A DNA stretch of 64,000 nt from Kitasatospora gansuensis (GCF_014203705.1 NZ_JACHJR010000001.1:682001-746000), one strand, 5' to 3'. Shown: positions 1 through 9,161, numbered from the stretch's first letter. Notes: a model not told the origin generated them from the sequence alone. Made by a program: numbers and translations.

Positions 1-1
1 G

Positions 2-499
2 GCCGTCACCACCGCCGCCGTTTCGTGTCCGACCGGCTGGGGCAGTCTGCCCGAGGACCGGACGGCGCCCGACGCCCGCTCGCTGGTGAACGTCCGGACG
101 GGCGCCCACCCCTGCTTCGACCGGATCGTCCTGGACGTTCCGGGCAGTTCGGCCGGCCACCCGGTCGGGTACCACGTCCGCTACGTCGACACGCTGTACC
201 AGGACGGCTCCGGACAGCCGATACCGGTGCGCGGCGGAGCGCTGATCGAGATCGTCGCCCAGGCGCCGTCCTACGACGTCACCACCGGCACCGCGACCTA
301 CCCCGGCCGGGCCGGGCAGCCGCTGCCCGGGGTGGACCTGACGGGCTACCGCACCTTCGTGGAGGCGAAGTTCGCCTCCAGCTTCGAGGGGCAGACCCAG
401 CTCGGGCTGGGGGTCCGGGCCCGGCTGCCGTTCCGGGTGTTCCAGCTGGACGGCCGGCTGGTCGTCGACGTGGCGCACAGCTGGACCGCCACCGCCTGA
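2..499 (+). CDS. AMIN-like domain secreted protein (5' truncated)
   Basis: The reading frame is open to the left edge, so the N-terminus, probably with a signal or lipoprotein peptide, lies outside the window. The visible 165 residues begin AVTTAAVSCPTGWGSLPED. The CPTGWGSLP motif, the following RTG.HPCFDR.V.DV segment and the GYHVRYVD...DGSG strand pattern are typical of the actinobacterial AMIN-like domain, a small beta-rich extracytoplasmic module often found in lipoproteins. Its molecular role is not established; relatives of AMIN domains bind envelope polymers. It converges with the SDR gene, with only 19 bases between the stops. The family assignment is fairly secure; function is unknown. 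Confidence 0.8.
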   Translation, partial: AVTTAAVSCPTGWGSLPEDRTAPDARSLVNVRTGAHPCFDRIVLDVPGSSAGHPVGYHVRYVDTLYQDGSGQPIPVRGGALIEIVAQAPSYDVTTGTATYPGRAGQPLPGVDLTGYRTFVEAKFASSFEGQTQLGLGVRARLPFRVFQLDGRLVVDVAHSWTATA

Positions 500-518
500 G
501 CCGCAGCGTGACCGGCCG

Positions 519-1256
519 TCAGCTGCGGCCGGTCACATAGCCGCCGTCCACCCGCAGCACGTGCCCGGTGACGAAGCCCGCCGTCGCGAGGTAGCGCACC
601 GCCTCGGCGATCTCCGAGACCTCGCCGACCCGGTTCAGCAGCGCCAGGCCGCCGTAGGCGTCCACCTCGCTGCCCTCGTGCAGCGGCGTCCGGACGATGC
701 CCGGGGCCACCAGGTTGACCCGGATGCCGTCGGCGGCCAGTTCGGCGGCCAGACCGACCGTCAGGGCGTGCACACCGGCCTTGCTGACGATCGGGGCCGT
801 GCACGGGAAACCGGCGATCGCGTGCTCCACCAGTACGGTGCCGATGTTGACGATGCTGCCGCCACCGCCCTGCCGGCGCAGCTGCCGGACCACCGCCTGG
901 GTGGTCAGATAGGTGCCCTTGAGGTTGCCCGCGAGGAAACCGTCCAGCTCCTCCTCGGTGACCTCGGTGAACGGCTTCGCCGCGAACGTGCCCGCGTTGT
1001 TGACCAGCACGTCCACCCGGCCGAACCGCTCCACCGCCGTACGCACCAGGGCCTCGCCGGTCGCCGCGTCGCCGATGCCGCCGCTGACGGTGGCCACCCG
1101 CTCCCCCGCGCCGAGCTGCGCGGCCGCCTTGGCCAGCCGCTCCGGGTCGCGTCCGTTGAGCACCACGTTGGCGCCCTCCGCCAGGAAGGCGCGGGCGATG
1201 TCGAGGCCGATGCCGCTGGACGAGCCGGTAACGATGATCGTACTGGTTTCAGACAT
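519..1256 (-). CDS. SDR-fold oxidoreductase lacking the catalytic tyrosine
   Basis: A 245-residue classical-length short-chain dehydrogenase/reductase. The Rossmann glycine motif TGSSSGIG lies near residues 10-17, NNAG near 86-89, and the C-terminal VDGGYVTG ending is conserved. Those features predict NAD(P)(H) binding. The active site is unusual: in the usual Y-x-x-x-K position the sequence is PIVSK (Pro155, Lys159), and the usual catalytic Ser position reads Thr140 in NIGT. The Tyr general acid is therefore absent, so either a neighbouring residue substitutes or the protein is not a conventional reductase. It is divergent from the LysR gene at 1360, a typical regulator/target arrangement. 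A GATC-rich leader with AAGGATC stands just before the ATG. Confidence 0.88.
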   Translation of the reverse strand: MSETSTIIVTGSSSGIGLDIARAFLAEGANVVLNGRDPERLAKAAAQLGAGERVATVSGGIGDAATGEALVRTAVERFGRVDVLVNNAGTFAAKPFTEVTEEELDGFLAGNLKGTYLTTQAVVRQLRRQGGGGSIVNIGTVLVEHAIAGFPCTAPIVSKAGVHALTVGLAAELAADGIRVNLVAPGIVRTPLHEGSEVDAYGGLALLNRVGEVSEIAEAVRYLATAGFVTGHVLRVDGGYVTGRS

Positions 1257-1359
1257 GGTTGATCCTTCGTCAGGTTTTCGCTGGGGTGATACGAGAACCG
1301 TACGAACACCTGAGCCATAACTCCACGACCGATTCCCAAGTCAGTCATAATCCCTTGTT

Positions 1360-2256
1360 ATGGACGTCGATCTGCGTGACCTCGAACTCCTCGACACCGT
1401 GGCCGCCACCGGCACCCTGACCGCCGCCGCCGAGCTGCTGTTCGTCAGCCAACCCGCGCTGAGCCAGCGGCTGACCAGGCTGGAGGGTCGGCTGGGCACC
1501 CAGCTGTTCGACCGTCAGGGGCGCGGGCTGGTGCCGAACGCGGCCGGTCAGCGGATGCTGCTGGCGGCCCGTCAGGTGCGGGCCGAGATCGACTCCGCCA
1601 CCCGGGACCTGCGGGAGATGCGGGACGGCCGGGACCGCCGGGTACGGCTGGCGGTGCAGTGCAGCACCACCTTCCAGTGGCTGCCGCCGGTGATCCAGGG
1701 CTTCCGCGCGCGGTGCCCCGGTGCCGAGGTGCGGATCGAGTCGCTGCCCGCCGACACCCTGATCACCGCGCTGCTGGAGGACCGCCTCGACGTCGCGCTG
1801 ATCACCAAGCCCGACCCGCAGATGGACCGGCTCCAGCTGACCGCGCTGTTCGACGACGAGATGGTCGCGGTGGTCCCGGCCGACCACCCCTGGGCCGCCC
1901 TCCCGCACCTGACGGCCCGGGACTTCGACGACGCGCACCTGGTGCTCTACGACCTCTACGACCCGAACCGGGTGCCCAGTACCCCGCTCCCGATTCCGCA
2001 CGGTGCCAGGCCCGCCCGGATCACCACCATGCCGGTCATCACCGACCTCCTGATCGAGATGGTGGCCGGCGGTCAGGGCGCCACCGTCCTGCCCCGCTGG
2101 GTGGCCTCGCCGTACGTCGGCTCGCACGGCCTGGCGCTGATCCGGGTCGGCGTCGAGCCGACCATCCGCACCTGGTACTGCGCCACCCGCCCCGGCGTCC
2201 GGCCCGCCCTGGTCGAGGCCCTGGCCGCCGAGCTGACCCGGCAGTTGCTCCGCTAG
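1360..2256 (+). CDS. LysR-family transcriptional regulator
   Basis: A 298-residue LTTR. The N-terminal winged helix-turn-helix (about residues 6-65) reads LELLDTVAATGTLTAAAEL followed by VSQPALSQRLTRLE, the standard recognition-helix pattern. The effector-binding periplasmic-binding-protein fold follows from about residue 90. It is divergently transcribed from the SDR-fold gene across a 103-base gap, the classic LTTR arrangement, so the SDR gene is the likeliest target together with autoregulation. No obvious perfect T-N11-A palindrome was singled out in the gap. The ligand cannot be predicted. Confidence 0.92.
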   Translation: MDVDLRDLELLDTVAATGTLTAAAELLFVSQPALSQRLTRLEGRLGTQLFDRQGRGLVPNAAGQRMLLAARQVRAEIDSATRDLREMRDGRDRRVRLAVQCSTTFQWLPPVIQGFRARCPGAEVRIESLPADTLITALLEDRLDVALITKPDPQMDRLQLTALFDDEMVAVVPADHPWAALPHLTARDFDDAHLVLYDLYDPNRVPSTPLPIPHGARPARITTMPVITDLLIEMVAGGQGATVLPRWVASPYVGSHGLALIRVGVEPTIRTWYCATRPGVRPALVEALAAELTRQLLR

Positions 2257-2301
2257 CACGGCCGGCGGCGACCACCACAGCAGTGATCGCCGCCAACCGT
2301 C

Positions 2302-5280
2302 CTACCGGGTCGCGCCCTTCGTCGACACCGCCACGTACTGCACCCGCATCGGGTGCCCCGGCTCGGTGGCCGGGGTGACCGCTCCGCCGAGGGCGGTCGG
2401 GAGGTTACCGCCGACCGCCACGTTCAGGATCAGGAACAGGCCGTGGTGCACCGCCTTGTCCCAGGTCGCGGGGTCCATCTGAGCGGCCGTCACCCGGTGG
2501 TACTCGCGGCCGTCCAGGTACCAGCGCACCTGCTCCGCACCGGCGGTGAAGTCGACCTCGACCGCGTAGGTGTGGAAGGACTTCCGGCAGTCGGTGCACG
2601 GCTTGTCCCCCGAACCCAGGCCCTTCGGCTCCTGGCAGGGGCCCCCGTCCAGGGTGCCGCAGTGCATCGTGCCGAACACCGAGTCCCGGCCGTTGACGTG
2701 CTCCATCACGTCCAGCTCGCCGATCGCGGGCCAGCCCGTGTAGCCGTCCCGCAGCCCGGCCCCGAGGGTCCAGAAGGCGGGCCAGTACCCGGCCGCGGCC
2801 GGGCCCGTGACGTCCGGCAGCGCGATCGAGGCCTCGATCCGCATCACCCCGCCGGGCGGCGGGGTCAGGTCGGAGCGCCTGGACTCGATCCGGCCCGAGC
2901 TCCACCGGCCGTTCTCCCGGGTGGGCACGATCTCCAGTGCGCCCTGACCGTCGAGCCGGACGTTGGCGGCGGAGTCGGTCATCGTCTCGATCTCACCCGT
3001 ACCCCACTGCGGGGCCGGGCAGCCGGGGTAGCAAGTCCCCAGGTCGTACTGCCAGTTGGCGGCCGACGGGCGACTGCCGGCCGGGCCTTCGAAATCGTCC
3101 CGGAGCAGCTGGGTCCAGCCGTCGGCCCCGGGGGTGCCACGGGCGGGCAGTGCGCCGGACTCGGTCAGCAGCCGCTCCAGCCGGGCCGTGAGCACGATCG
3201 CCGCGACATTGGTCAGGTGCGCGTCGTCCCGGTAGAGCAGGATCCGCTCCAGTACGGCCGGGCAACTGCGGTCCCCGCCGGGGCAGATAACCGAGTTGAC
3301 CTCCACCGACCGCAGGTCCGGCAGCCGGCCGGCCGCGATCGCCTGCGCCAGCGGGTCGGGCCACTGCGCCTGGTCGCGGCCGAAGGCGCAGGCCGCCGGG
3401 TCCTCGGTGTGACCGGAGACGCAGGCCGGGATGTCCATGCCGGGGACCGGGGTGTCCTGGAGGTAGACGATCGGCACGCCCAGCGCGCGCAGCGGCTTGA
3501 GCGTCTTCTCCCAGGCGGCCAGCAGGAGTTGCCGGTCGTCGGTGTAGCGGTTGAGCGAGGAGACCACGATCAGCCGGGGCTTGGGCCCCTGCTGCAGCCG
3601 GGTCAGGGCGGCCGCCCGCCAGCTGTCGCACTCCCGGTAGGTCCGGCCCAACTGCGGGTTGATGACCGTGAGTTCCGGCAGCGGGCAGCCCTGCTTGACC
3701 AACTCCTCCAGCGCCCACTGCCGTTCGGCCGCGATCGCGAGCAGCGGGGAGAACCACTGACCGGCGTGCGAGTCGCCGAGCAGCACGATCCGGTCCGGGC
3801 TGGTGGTGGCGCCGAACAGGCAGGCCGGGCTGGTGACGGCGGTCGGGGCCACCTCGCACTCGCCGTCCGGCGGGAAGTCCTTGCGCGCCTGGGCCGCGTC
3901 CGGGACCACCGGACCGCCCTTCAGTGCTGCGCCGGTCTTCGCCAGCAGTGAGGTCCCGTCGGCCGCGCCGGGCGGCAGGCCGAGGGTGTCCACCGGTGCG
4001 GCGGGGCCGAGCAGCCGGAGCGTCCCGGTGCCGACCACCAGGGCCAGCACCACCGGGACGACCATCGCCGCGAGGCCCAACGAGAGCCCGCGCCTGGGTA
4101 GTTCGGAGAGGATGTGACTGCGCCGGAGCGGCTGCTCGACCCAGTGCAGCGCCGCCATCGCGGGCAGCGCGGCGGCGGCCGTCAGGGCCACCTTCACCGG
4201 CCAGTCGAGCGCCCCGAACCTGGCCTCGACCAGCACCAGCACCGGCCAGTGCCAGAGGTAGAGGTTGTAGGAGAGCCGCCCGATCGCCCGGGGCCCCCGG
4301 GCCGACAGCAGCCGGTCCACCCCGTACCGGGTGGCGGGCACCGGGGTGACGCCGCTCCGGTCGGGGGTGCCCGCCAGGATCACGGCGGCGGTGGCCAGGG
4401 TCGGCACCAGCGCCGCGTACCCGGGGTAGGGGGTGGTCGCGTCGTAGGCCACGGCGGTCCAGCCGATCGCCAGGAGTCCGGCCCAGCCGCAGACCACCCG
4501 GAGCGGACGCGGGCCGGGCAGCTTGTGCCAGGGCAGCAGCGCGAGCAGCGCCCCGATCCCGAACTGCCAGATCCGGGACGGCGTCCCGAGGTAGGCGAGC
4601 GAGACCGAGCTGTGCGTCCAGTACAGCGAGAGGCCGAAGGAGCCGACCGTCACCACCCCGGCCAGCAGCGCCACCGTCGAGCGCACCGCCCGGCCGCGCC
4701 GGGCCGCCCGGGCGGCGAAGAAGACGATCGCGGCCAGCAGCGGGGCCCAGCCGAGGTAGAACTGCTCCTCCACCGCGAGCGACCAGAAGTGCAGCAGTGG
4801 GCTGTGCTCCCGCCCGGCCGCCAGGTAGTCGGTCTGCTGGGCGACGAAGCGCCAGTTGCCGACCGACAGGGCGGCGGCCAGCACGTCGTACTCGAGGTCG
4901 GTGCGCCGCAGCGGGACGGTCAGCCAGGCGCCCGCCAGGGCGACCGTGCCGAGCACCAGCGCGGCCGAGGGCAGCAGTCGGCGGGCCCGGCGGGAGAAGA
5001 ACTCCCCCAGCCGGATCCGGCCGGTGGTGATCGCCTCGCGGACCAGCAGACTGGTGATCAGGTAGCCGGAGATGACGAAGAAGACGTCCACGCCGACGAA
5101 TCCGCCGGCCAGGCCGGGGACGGAGGCGTGGAAGGCGAGCACCGCGAGCACGGCCACGGCGCGCAGGCCCTCGATGTCGGGGCGGAACCCCTTGGGCGTC
5201 CGCTTCGAGGGAGCGGGCGCGGACGGACCGGGAATGGTGTAGGTCTCCGGACGCAGGTCCGGAACCACGGTCGAGGACAT
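2302..5280 (-). CDS. Fusion protein: acyltransferase-3, SGNH and GH16 glycosidase domains
   Basis: A 992-residue protein carrying three enzymatic modules. Residues about 33-420 are an OafA-like acyltransferase-3 membrane domain with about ten helices, the motifs GFRPDIEGLRAVAV, catalytic-type His51 (AFHAS) and FWSLAVEEQFYL. Residues about 495-700 form an extracytoplasmic SGNH domain with GDSHAGQW (502-509) and a C-terminal DDAHLT motif (685-690). Residues about 722-992 are a GH16 fold with the signature ELDVME (855-860) holding both catalytic glutamates. AT3-SGNH fusions acetylate surface glycans; adding a GH16 endo-glucanase/transglycosylase is uncommon to my knowledge. The start lies 15 bases after the stop of the GT2 synthase, so both are probably one operon: synthesis, O-acylation and trimming of one exported glycan. 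The substrate is inferred, not shown. Confidence 0.9.
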   Translation of the reverse strand: MSSTVVPDLRPETYTIPGPSAPAPSKRTPKGFRPDIEGLRAVAVLAVLAFHASVPGLAGGFVGVDVFFVISGYLITSLLVREAITTGRIRLGEFFSRRARRLLPSAALVLGTVALAGAWLTVPLRRTDLEYDVLAAALSVGNWRFVAQQTDYLAAGREHSPLLHFWSLAVEEQFYLGWAPLLAAIVFFAARAARRGRAVRSTVALLAGVVTVGSFGLSLYWTHSSVSLAYLGTPSRIWQFGIGALLALLPWHKLPGPRPLRVVCGWAGLLAIGWTAVAYDATTPYPGYAALVPTLATAAVILAGTPDRSGVTPVPATRYGVDRLLSARGPRAIGRLSYNLYLWHWPVLVLVEARFGALDWPVKVALTAAAALPAMAALHWVEQPLRRSHILSELPRRGLSLGLAAMVVPVVLALVVGTGTLRLLGPAAPVDTLGLPPGAADGTSLLAKTGAALKGGPVVPDAAQARKDFPPDGECEVAPTAVTSPACLFGATTSPDRIVLLGDSHAGQWFSPLLAIAAERQWALEELVKQGCPLPELTVINPQLGRTYRECDSWRAAALTRLQQGPKPRLIVVSSLNRYTDDRQLLLAAWEKTLKPLRALGVPIVYLQDTPVPGMDIPACVSGHTEDPAACAFGRDQAQWPDPLAQAIAAGRLPDLRSVEVNSVICPGGDRSCPAVLERILLYRDDAHLTNVAAIVLTARLERLLTESGALPARGTPGADGWTQLLRDDFEGPAGSRPSAANWQYDLGTCYPGCPAPQWGTGEIETMTDSAANVRLDGQGALEIVPTRENGRWSSGRIESRRSDLTPPPGGVMRIEASIALPDVTGPAAAGYWPAFWTLGAGLRDGYTGWPAIGELDVMEHVNGRDSVFGTMHCGTLDGGPCQEPKGLGSGDKPCTDCRKSFHTYAVEVDFTAGAEQVRWYLDGREYHRVTAAQMDPATWDKAVHHGLFLILNVAVGGNLPTALGGAVTPATEPGHPMRVQYVAVSTKGATR

Positions 5281-5295
5281 CGGTGTGACGACCTT

Positions 5296-6972
5296 TCAGC
5301 CCAGCCAGGGCAGCATCGGGCTGACCCAGCCGGAGGCGAGCAGAGCGGTGAGCACGAGGACGGCGGTGGCGGCCAGCGCCTCCGGCCAGCGGCGCGGCAG
5401 CATGCCGTTGGCGGCCCGCGCGGCGGCCCGCGCCTCGGCCCGAGCGGGATCGGCGGGGCGCAGTTCGCCGATCAGGTCCCGGATCAGCGGGATGCCGATC
5501 TGGCACTGCACGGCGAGGTAGAGCCCGAGGCCCCAGTTCGGGGCGACTCCGTTGCGGGCGACGGCCAGGGCCAGACCGACCCCGGCCGCGCCGACCGAGG
5601 CGCAGAGCCAGACCAGCGAGACCACGACCACCTGGCGGGCCAGCCCGCCCGGCTTCGCCCGGCCGGCGCCGGTGGGCACCCAGGCCGCGCTGCGGCCGCG
5701 CAGGGTGTGCCAGAAGGCGGCTCCCGCGGCCACGCTCATCAGCACGTTGGAGCGGATCACCTCGACCCGCCAGCGGGTCCGGCTGATCCGGGGCAGCAGG
5801 ACGTGCCAGAGCCAGAGCGGCGCGAGCAGCGGCAGCACGTGCCAGGGCCGGATCTGGTCCGGGTACCAGAACATCATCACCAGCGGCGGCAGCGGTGCCG
5901 CGAAGATGTTCACCGCCGTGGCCAGGTAGCCGACGATGCCCTCGTAGAAGCACAGCCGCATCCGCCAGGGCGCCCGGATCCGCTTGAGCTCGGGCGTGCT
6001 GAGCAGGTGCAGGTTGCCCATCGCCCAGCGGTACTGCTGGTTGACGAAGGAGGCCAGGTTGTCCGGCGAGGTGCCCTTGGCGACCAGCACCGGGACGTAC
6101 AGGGTGCGGAACCCCTGGGCGTACAGGGCGAGTCCGGTGAACAGGTCCTCGCTGTGCTCCAGCTTGGCGAAGCCGTCGGCCGCGTCGATCGCGGTCCGCC
6201 GGTAGACGGCGTTGCTGCCGCAGCAGATGGCGGCGTCACTGGCGTCCCGGGACGGCTGGATCCAGCGGAAGAACCACTCCTGGGCCGAACCGGCGGCGCG
6301 CTGGATCCAGCCCATCGTCTCGTCGGTGTCGAAGCACTGCGGGCTCTGCACGATGCCGATCCTGGCGTCGGCGAAGTACGGCACCAGGTGGCGCAGGAAG
6401 TCCGGCCGGGGCGCGAAGTCGGCGTCCAGGATGGCGATGTACTCCGCCGAGCTCAGGGTGAGCGCGTGGTTCAGGTTGCCGGCCTTCTTGAGGTGGCCAC
6501 GGTTAGGCCGGACCACGTACTCGTAGCCGAACTCGGCTGCCAGGCCCGCCACTTCGGTCCGGTCGCCGTCGTCCAGCACCCAGACGGTCAGCGCGCCCGG
6601 CCAGTCGATCGCGGCGACCGCGCGGTAGGCGTTCTCCAGTACGTCCAGCGGCTCGCCGCAGGTCGGCAAGTACAGGTCCACGGTGGGCAGTTCGGCCGGG
6701 TGCCAGGCGTTCACCAGCACCTCGTGGGACTGCCTGGTCAGCCGGCGCTGGCGCAGGCTGTTGACCGAGGAGAGCGCGAGCGCGACCAGGTTGAGGCCGA
6801 GCACCGCCAGGAAGGCCCAGAGGGCCGGGGTGCGCAGCGAGAAAGTGAGCATGGTCGCCGCGGTGAACACGAAGGCCAGCGAGGTGCAGATCAGCACCCA
6901 GCGGCGTTGCGGCCCGAAATACCAGTAGAGCTCCTGATCGGAAGGAGGTTGAGGAAGGTGATGCACAGTCAT
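5296..6972 (-). CDS. Processive GT2 glycosyltransferase, cellulose/glucan-synthase-like
   Basis: A 558-residue inner-membrane glycosyltransferase. Two N-terminal membrane helices (about 25-70) precede a cytosolic GT-A domain with the D,D,D,QxxRW set of processive synthases: DDGD (134-137), DADF (183-186), SED (274-276, usually TED) and QQYRW (312-316). At least five C-terminal helices follow. No PilZ domain is visible, so direct c-di-GMP control is not predicted. The start MTVHHLP was preferred over an upstream ATG at 7119 because the extra 49 residues are uncharacteristic and a G-rich stretch precedes this ATG. Enzymes of this type polymerise and export beta-glucans such as cellulose or curdlan. 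Pairing with the AT3-SGNH-GH16 protein suggests an acylated exopolysaccharide. Confidence 0.9.
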   Translation of the reverse strand: MTVHHLPQPPSDQELYWYFGPQRRWVLICTSLAFVFTAATMLTFSLRTPALWAFLAVLGLNLVALALSSVNSLRQRRLTRQSHEVLVNAWHPAELPTVDLYLPTCGEPLDVLENAYRAVAAIDWPGALTVWVLDDGDRTEVAGLAAEFGYEYVVRPNRGHLKKAGNLNHALTLSSAEYIAILDADFAPRPDFLRHLVPYFADARIGIVQSPQCFDTDETMGWIQRAAGSAQEWFFRWIQPSRDASDAAICCGSNAVYRRTAIDAADGFAKLEHSEDLFTGLALYAQGFRTLYVPVLVAKGTSPDNLASFVNQQYRWAMGNLHLLSTPELKRIRAPWRMRLCFYEGIVGYLATAVNIFAAPLPPLVMMFWYPDQIRPWHVLPLLAPLWLWHVLLPRISRTRWRVEVIRSNVLMSVAAGAAFWHTLRGRSAAWVPTGAGRAKPGGLARQVVVVSLVWLCASVGAAGVGLALAVARNGVAPNWGLGLYLAVQCQIGIPLIRDLIGELRPADPARAEARAAARAANGMLPRRWPEALAATAVLVLTALLASGWVSPMLPWLG

Positions 6973-7315
6973 GAGGCCCCCACAGCCGCGTCTCTGACAG
7001 CAGACTGGGGTCACAGTAGCGCAATTGGTATAGACCATTGGACCATGACCAAGGGGTGGATGGTCCGCCCGGCCGGAGTGCCCACGGCCGGTGATCATTC
7101 GAGCGGCTCGCCGGTCCATGGCGGATATCAGCAGGTCATCGCCGGATTAACAGTCCGCCAACTTCCGCCCGGACGGCCTCCCGGGCCCGTCCGGCCACCA
7201 CCGCCGTTCGCATGCCGTGCATCTCACGACGGCAGACGTTCATCCAACCGCCGCCGGACGAAACACGACGGCCCGCCCACCCGGGCGGGTGAGCGGGCCG
7301 AGAGGTGACGGCTGA
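6973..7315. other. Intergenic region upstream of the glycan synthase
   Basis: A 343-base gap between two minus-strand genes. It contains the terminator hairpin of the monooxygenase gene at 7269-7300 and must hold the promoter of the GT2/acyltransferase operon. The stretch near 7010-7060 is relatively AT-rich for this genome and is the likeliest promoter location. No conserved protein was recognised in any frame. Confidence 0.6.
7269..7300 (-). terminator. Hairpin terminator of the monooxygenase gene
   Basis: A perfect 8-bp stem, CGGCCCGC (7269-7276) with GCGGGCCG (7293-7300), is extended inward by a further near-complete CACCC/GGGTG stem. It lies 16 bases past the stop of the minus-strand monooxygenase gene. 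There is no T-tract, as is usual in actinomycetes. Confidence 0.75.
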
Positions 7316-8449
7316 TCAGTAGGGCTGGACCAGGACGTGCGCCGCGCCGGGGATGCCGACCTTCAGCAGCTCGTCCTCCTCGGGGGTGGTCGGGGTGCCG
7401 GTCTCCTGCTTGAGCACCGCTCGCGAGATGTTCTGCACCCACATCGCGCGCGGGCGGCGGCGGGCCTCCCAGGCGGCGAGCGCGGCCGGGACGTCCTCGG
7501 CCGCGTCCAGGGACTGCGCCAGCACCAACGCGTCCTCGACCGCCATCGCCGCGCCCTGGGCGATGTGCGGGGTGGAGGCGTGCGCCGCGTCACCGGCGAG
7601 CACCACCCGGCCCACGGACCAGGGCTCCTCGACCGTCACCTGGGAGATCCGCGAGTAGACCACCGCGGCCGGGTCGGTGACCCGGGTGAGCGCCTCGGCG
7701 ACCGGCCCGCCGAAGGCGGCGAGCCGCTCGGCCAGCTGCTGGTGCGCCCGCTCCGGGTCCGGCCGGAAGTCCTCGGACTCGGCGAACACCGCGCCCAGGT
7801 ACATCAGTTCCTCGGTGATCGGGGTGAGCAGCGCCTTCGCGGTCCGGTCACCGGTGCTCATCACCACGCCCCGCACCTCGCTCTGCCGGGGCACGGTGAC
7901 CCGCCAGTTGGCGAAGCCGGTGTACTCGGGCGCGTAACGCTCGCCGTACAGCCGCTGCCGCAGCGGGGAGCCGATGCCGTCGAAGCCGACCACCAGGTCC
8001 CAGCGGGCGGTGCTGCCGTCGGACAGCGTGACCTCCACGCCCTCTCCGTCGTCGGCCAGTTCGGTGATGGTGGTGCCGAAGCCGATCTCGGCCCCGGCCG
8101 CGACGGCGGCCGCGCCGAGCACCGCGGCCAGGGCGGGGCGCGGGATGCCGTTGCAGGCCGGGGCGTCGGCCATCCGGGGCTGCGGGATCTTGGCCAGGGT
8201 GTTGCCGACCGGGTCGTTGATGGTCAGGGTGTCCCACTCGAAGCCCGCCGCCAGGCAGTCGTCGAGGACACCGAGCTCGCGCATCACGTGCAGCGCGTTG
8301 GAGGGCTGGATGATCCCGACGCCGAGGGCGTCCAGCTCGCCGCGCAGCTCGGCGACGCGGACCAGGTGGCCACGCTGGGCGAGCGCGGTGGCCAGGGTGA
8401 GGCCGCCGATGCCGCCGCCGTGGATCAGGACGCGCAGGGGTGTTGCCAT
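7316..8449 (-). CDS. FAD-dependent monooxygenase (PHBH/UbiH-type)
   Basis: A 377-residue flavoprotein hydroxylase. The N-terminal GGGIGGLTLATAL dinucleotide-binding motif (about 11-23) ends at an acidic residue for the FAD ribose. VGFDGIGSPLR (about 153-163) is the DG motif that contacts FAD and NAD(P)H, and GDAAHASTPHIAQG (about 285-298) is the GD/pyrophosphate motif. This set defines single-component class A aromatic or polyketide hydroxylases. A GGAGAG ribosome site precedes the ATG. It sits downstream of the conservon on the same strand with a 57-base gap, so conservon read-through is possible. The substrate is unknown. Confidence 0.9.
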   Translation of the reverse strand: MATPLRVLIHGGGIGGLTLATALAQRGHLVRVAELRGELDALGVGIIQPSNALHVMRELGVLDDCLAAGFEWDTLTINDPVGNTLAKIPQPRMADAPACNGIPRPALAAVLGAAAVAAGAEIGFGTTITELADDGEGVEVTLSDGSTARWDLVVGFDGIGSPLRQRLYGERYAPEYTGFANWRVTVPRQSEVRGVVMSTGDRTAKALLTPITEELMYLGAVFAESEDFRPDPERAHQQLAERLAAFGGPVAEALTRVTDPAAVVYSRISQVTVEEPWSVGRVVLAGDAAHASTPHIAQGAAMAVEDALVLAQSLDAAEDVPAALAAWEARRRPRAMWVQNISRAVLKQETGTPTTPEEDELLKVGIPGAAHVLVQPY

Positions 8450-8506
8450 GTCAGGTCTCTCCGGGGGAGGTCGGGCAGCCCGGCGGGTGCCGGGCCTGAG
8501 GGGCGG

Positions 8507-9082
8507 TCAGCCGACGAGGGCGGGGGCCATCAAGTGGTCGACCAGGGCCAGCAGCGCGTCCCGGCCGAAGGCCCGCTCGCGGACGTCACCGATCAGCAGC
8601 GGGATCCCCGGGTCGAGGTCGAGGGCGGCCCTGATCTCCTGCGCGGTGCGGGTGTTCCGGCCGTGGAAGCAGTTGATCGCGACCACGAACGGGATGCCCC
8701 GGCTCTCGAAGAAGTCGATCGAGGCGAAGCTGCTCTCCAGCCGCCGGGTGTCGGCGATCACCACACCGCCGAGCGCCCCGTTGACCAGGTCGTTCCACAT
8801 GAACCAGAACCGCTCCTGGCCCGGCGTGCCGAACAGGTAGACCACCAGCTCGGGGCTGATCGTGATCCGGCCGAAGTCCAGGGCCACCGTGGTGGTGTCC
8901 TTCTGCCCGACGCCCGAGAGGTCGTCCACCCCCTCCCCGGCCCGGGTCAGGTACTCCTCGGTCCGCAGCGGGGCGACCTCGCTGACCGCGCCGACCATGG
9001 TGGTCTTGCCCACGCCGAAGCCGCCCGCGATCAGGATCTTCACGGCGGCCTGGGCCACCTGGCTGTCTGTCATCTCACTCAC
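8507..9082 (-). CDS. cvnD: Conservon GTPase-like protein CvnD
   Basis: A 191-residue Ras-like ATP/GTP-binding protein of the conservon family. The P-loop GGFGVGKTT (about 20-28), the TTT switch I region, the FGTPGQERF switch II motif (about 84-92) and INCF in place of NKxD are characteristic. CvnD proteins are thought to couple a membrane sensor complex to differentiation and secondary metabolism. It is the last gene of the four-gene set. Unusually, 79 bases separate it from cvnC, whereas most conservon genes overlap. The frame opens at GTG 9082; an ATG at 9073 (MTDSQVAQ) is an equally plausible start. Confidence 0.92.
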   Translation of the reverse strand: MSEMTDSQVAQAAVKILIAGGFGVGKTTMVGAVSEVAPLRTEEYLTRAGEGVDDLSGVGQKDTTTVALDFGRITISPELVVYLFGTPGQERFWFMWNDLVNGALGGVVIADTRRLESSFASIDFFESRGIPFVVAINCFHGRNTRTAQEIRAALDLDPGIPLLIGDVRERAFGRDALLALVDHLMAPALVG

Positions 9083-9161
9083 AGGGTGTCGCGACGGGCC
9101 GCGCGGCGGGGGCCGGCGGCCGGTCGGTGGGGCGGGAAGTGAAAGGGGGTCAGAACCACGA

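Noticed and set aside
2353..7308. Very long open frames antisense to the acyltransferase fusion and GT2 genes
   Set aside because: Their translations are Arg/Gly/Pro-rich low complexity without motifs, as expected for the antisense or shifted frames of high-GC genes; the opposite strand holds well-defined domains.
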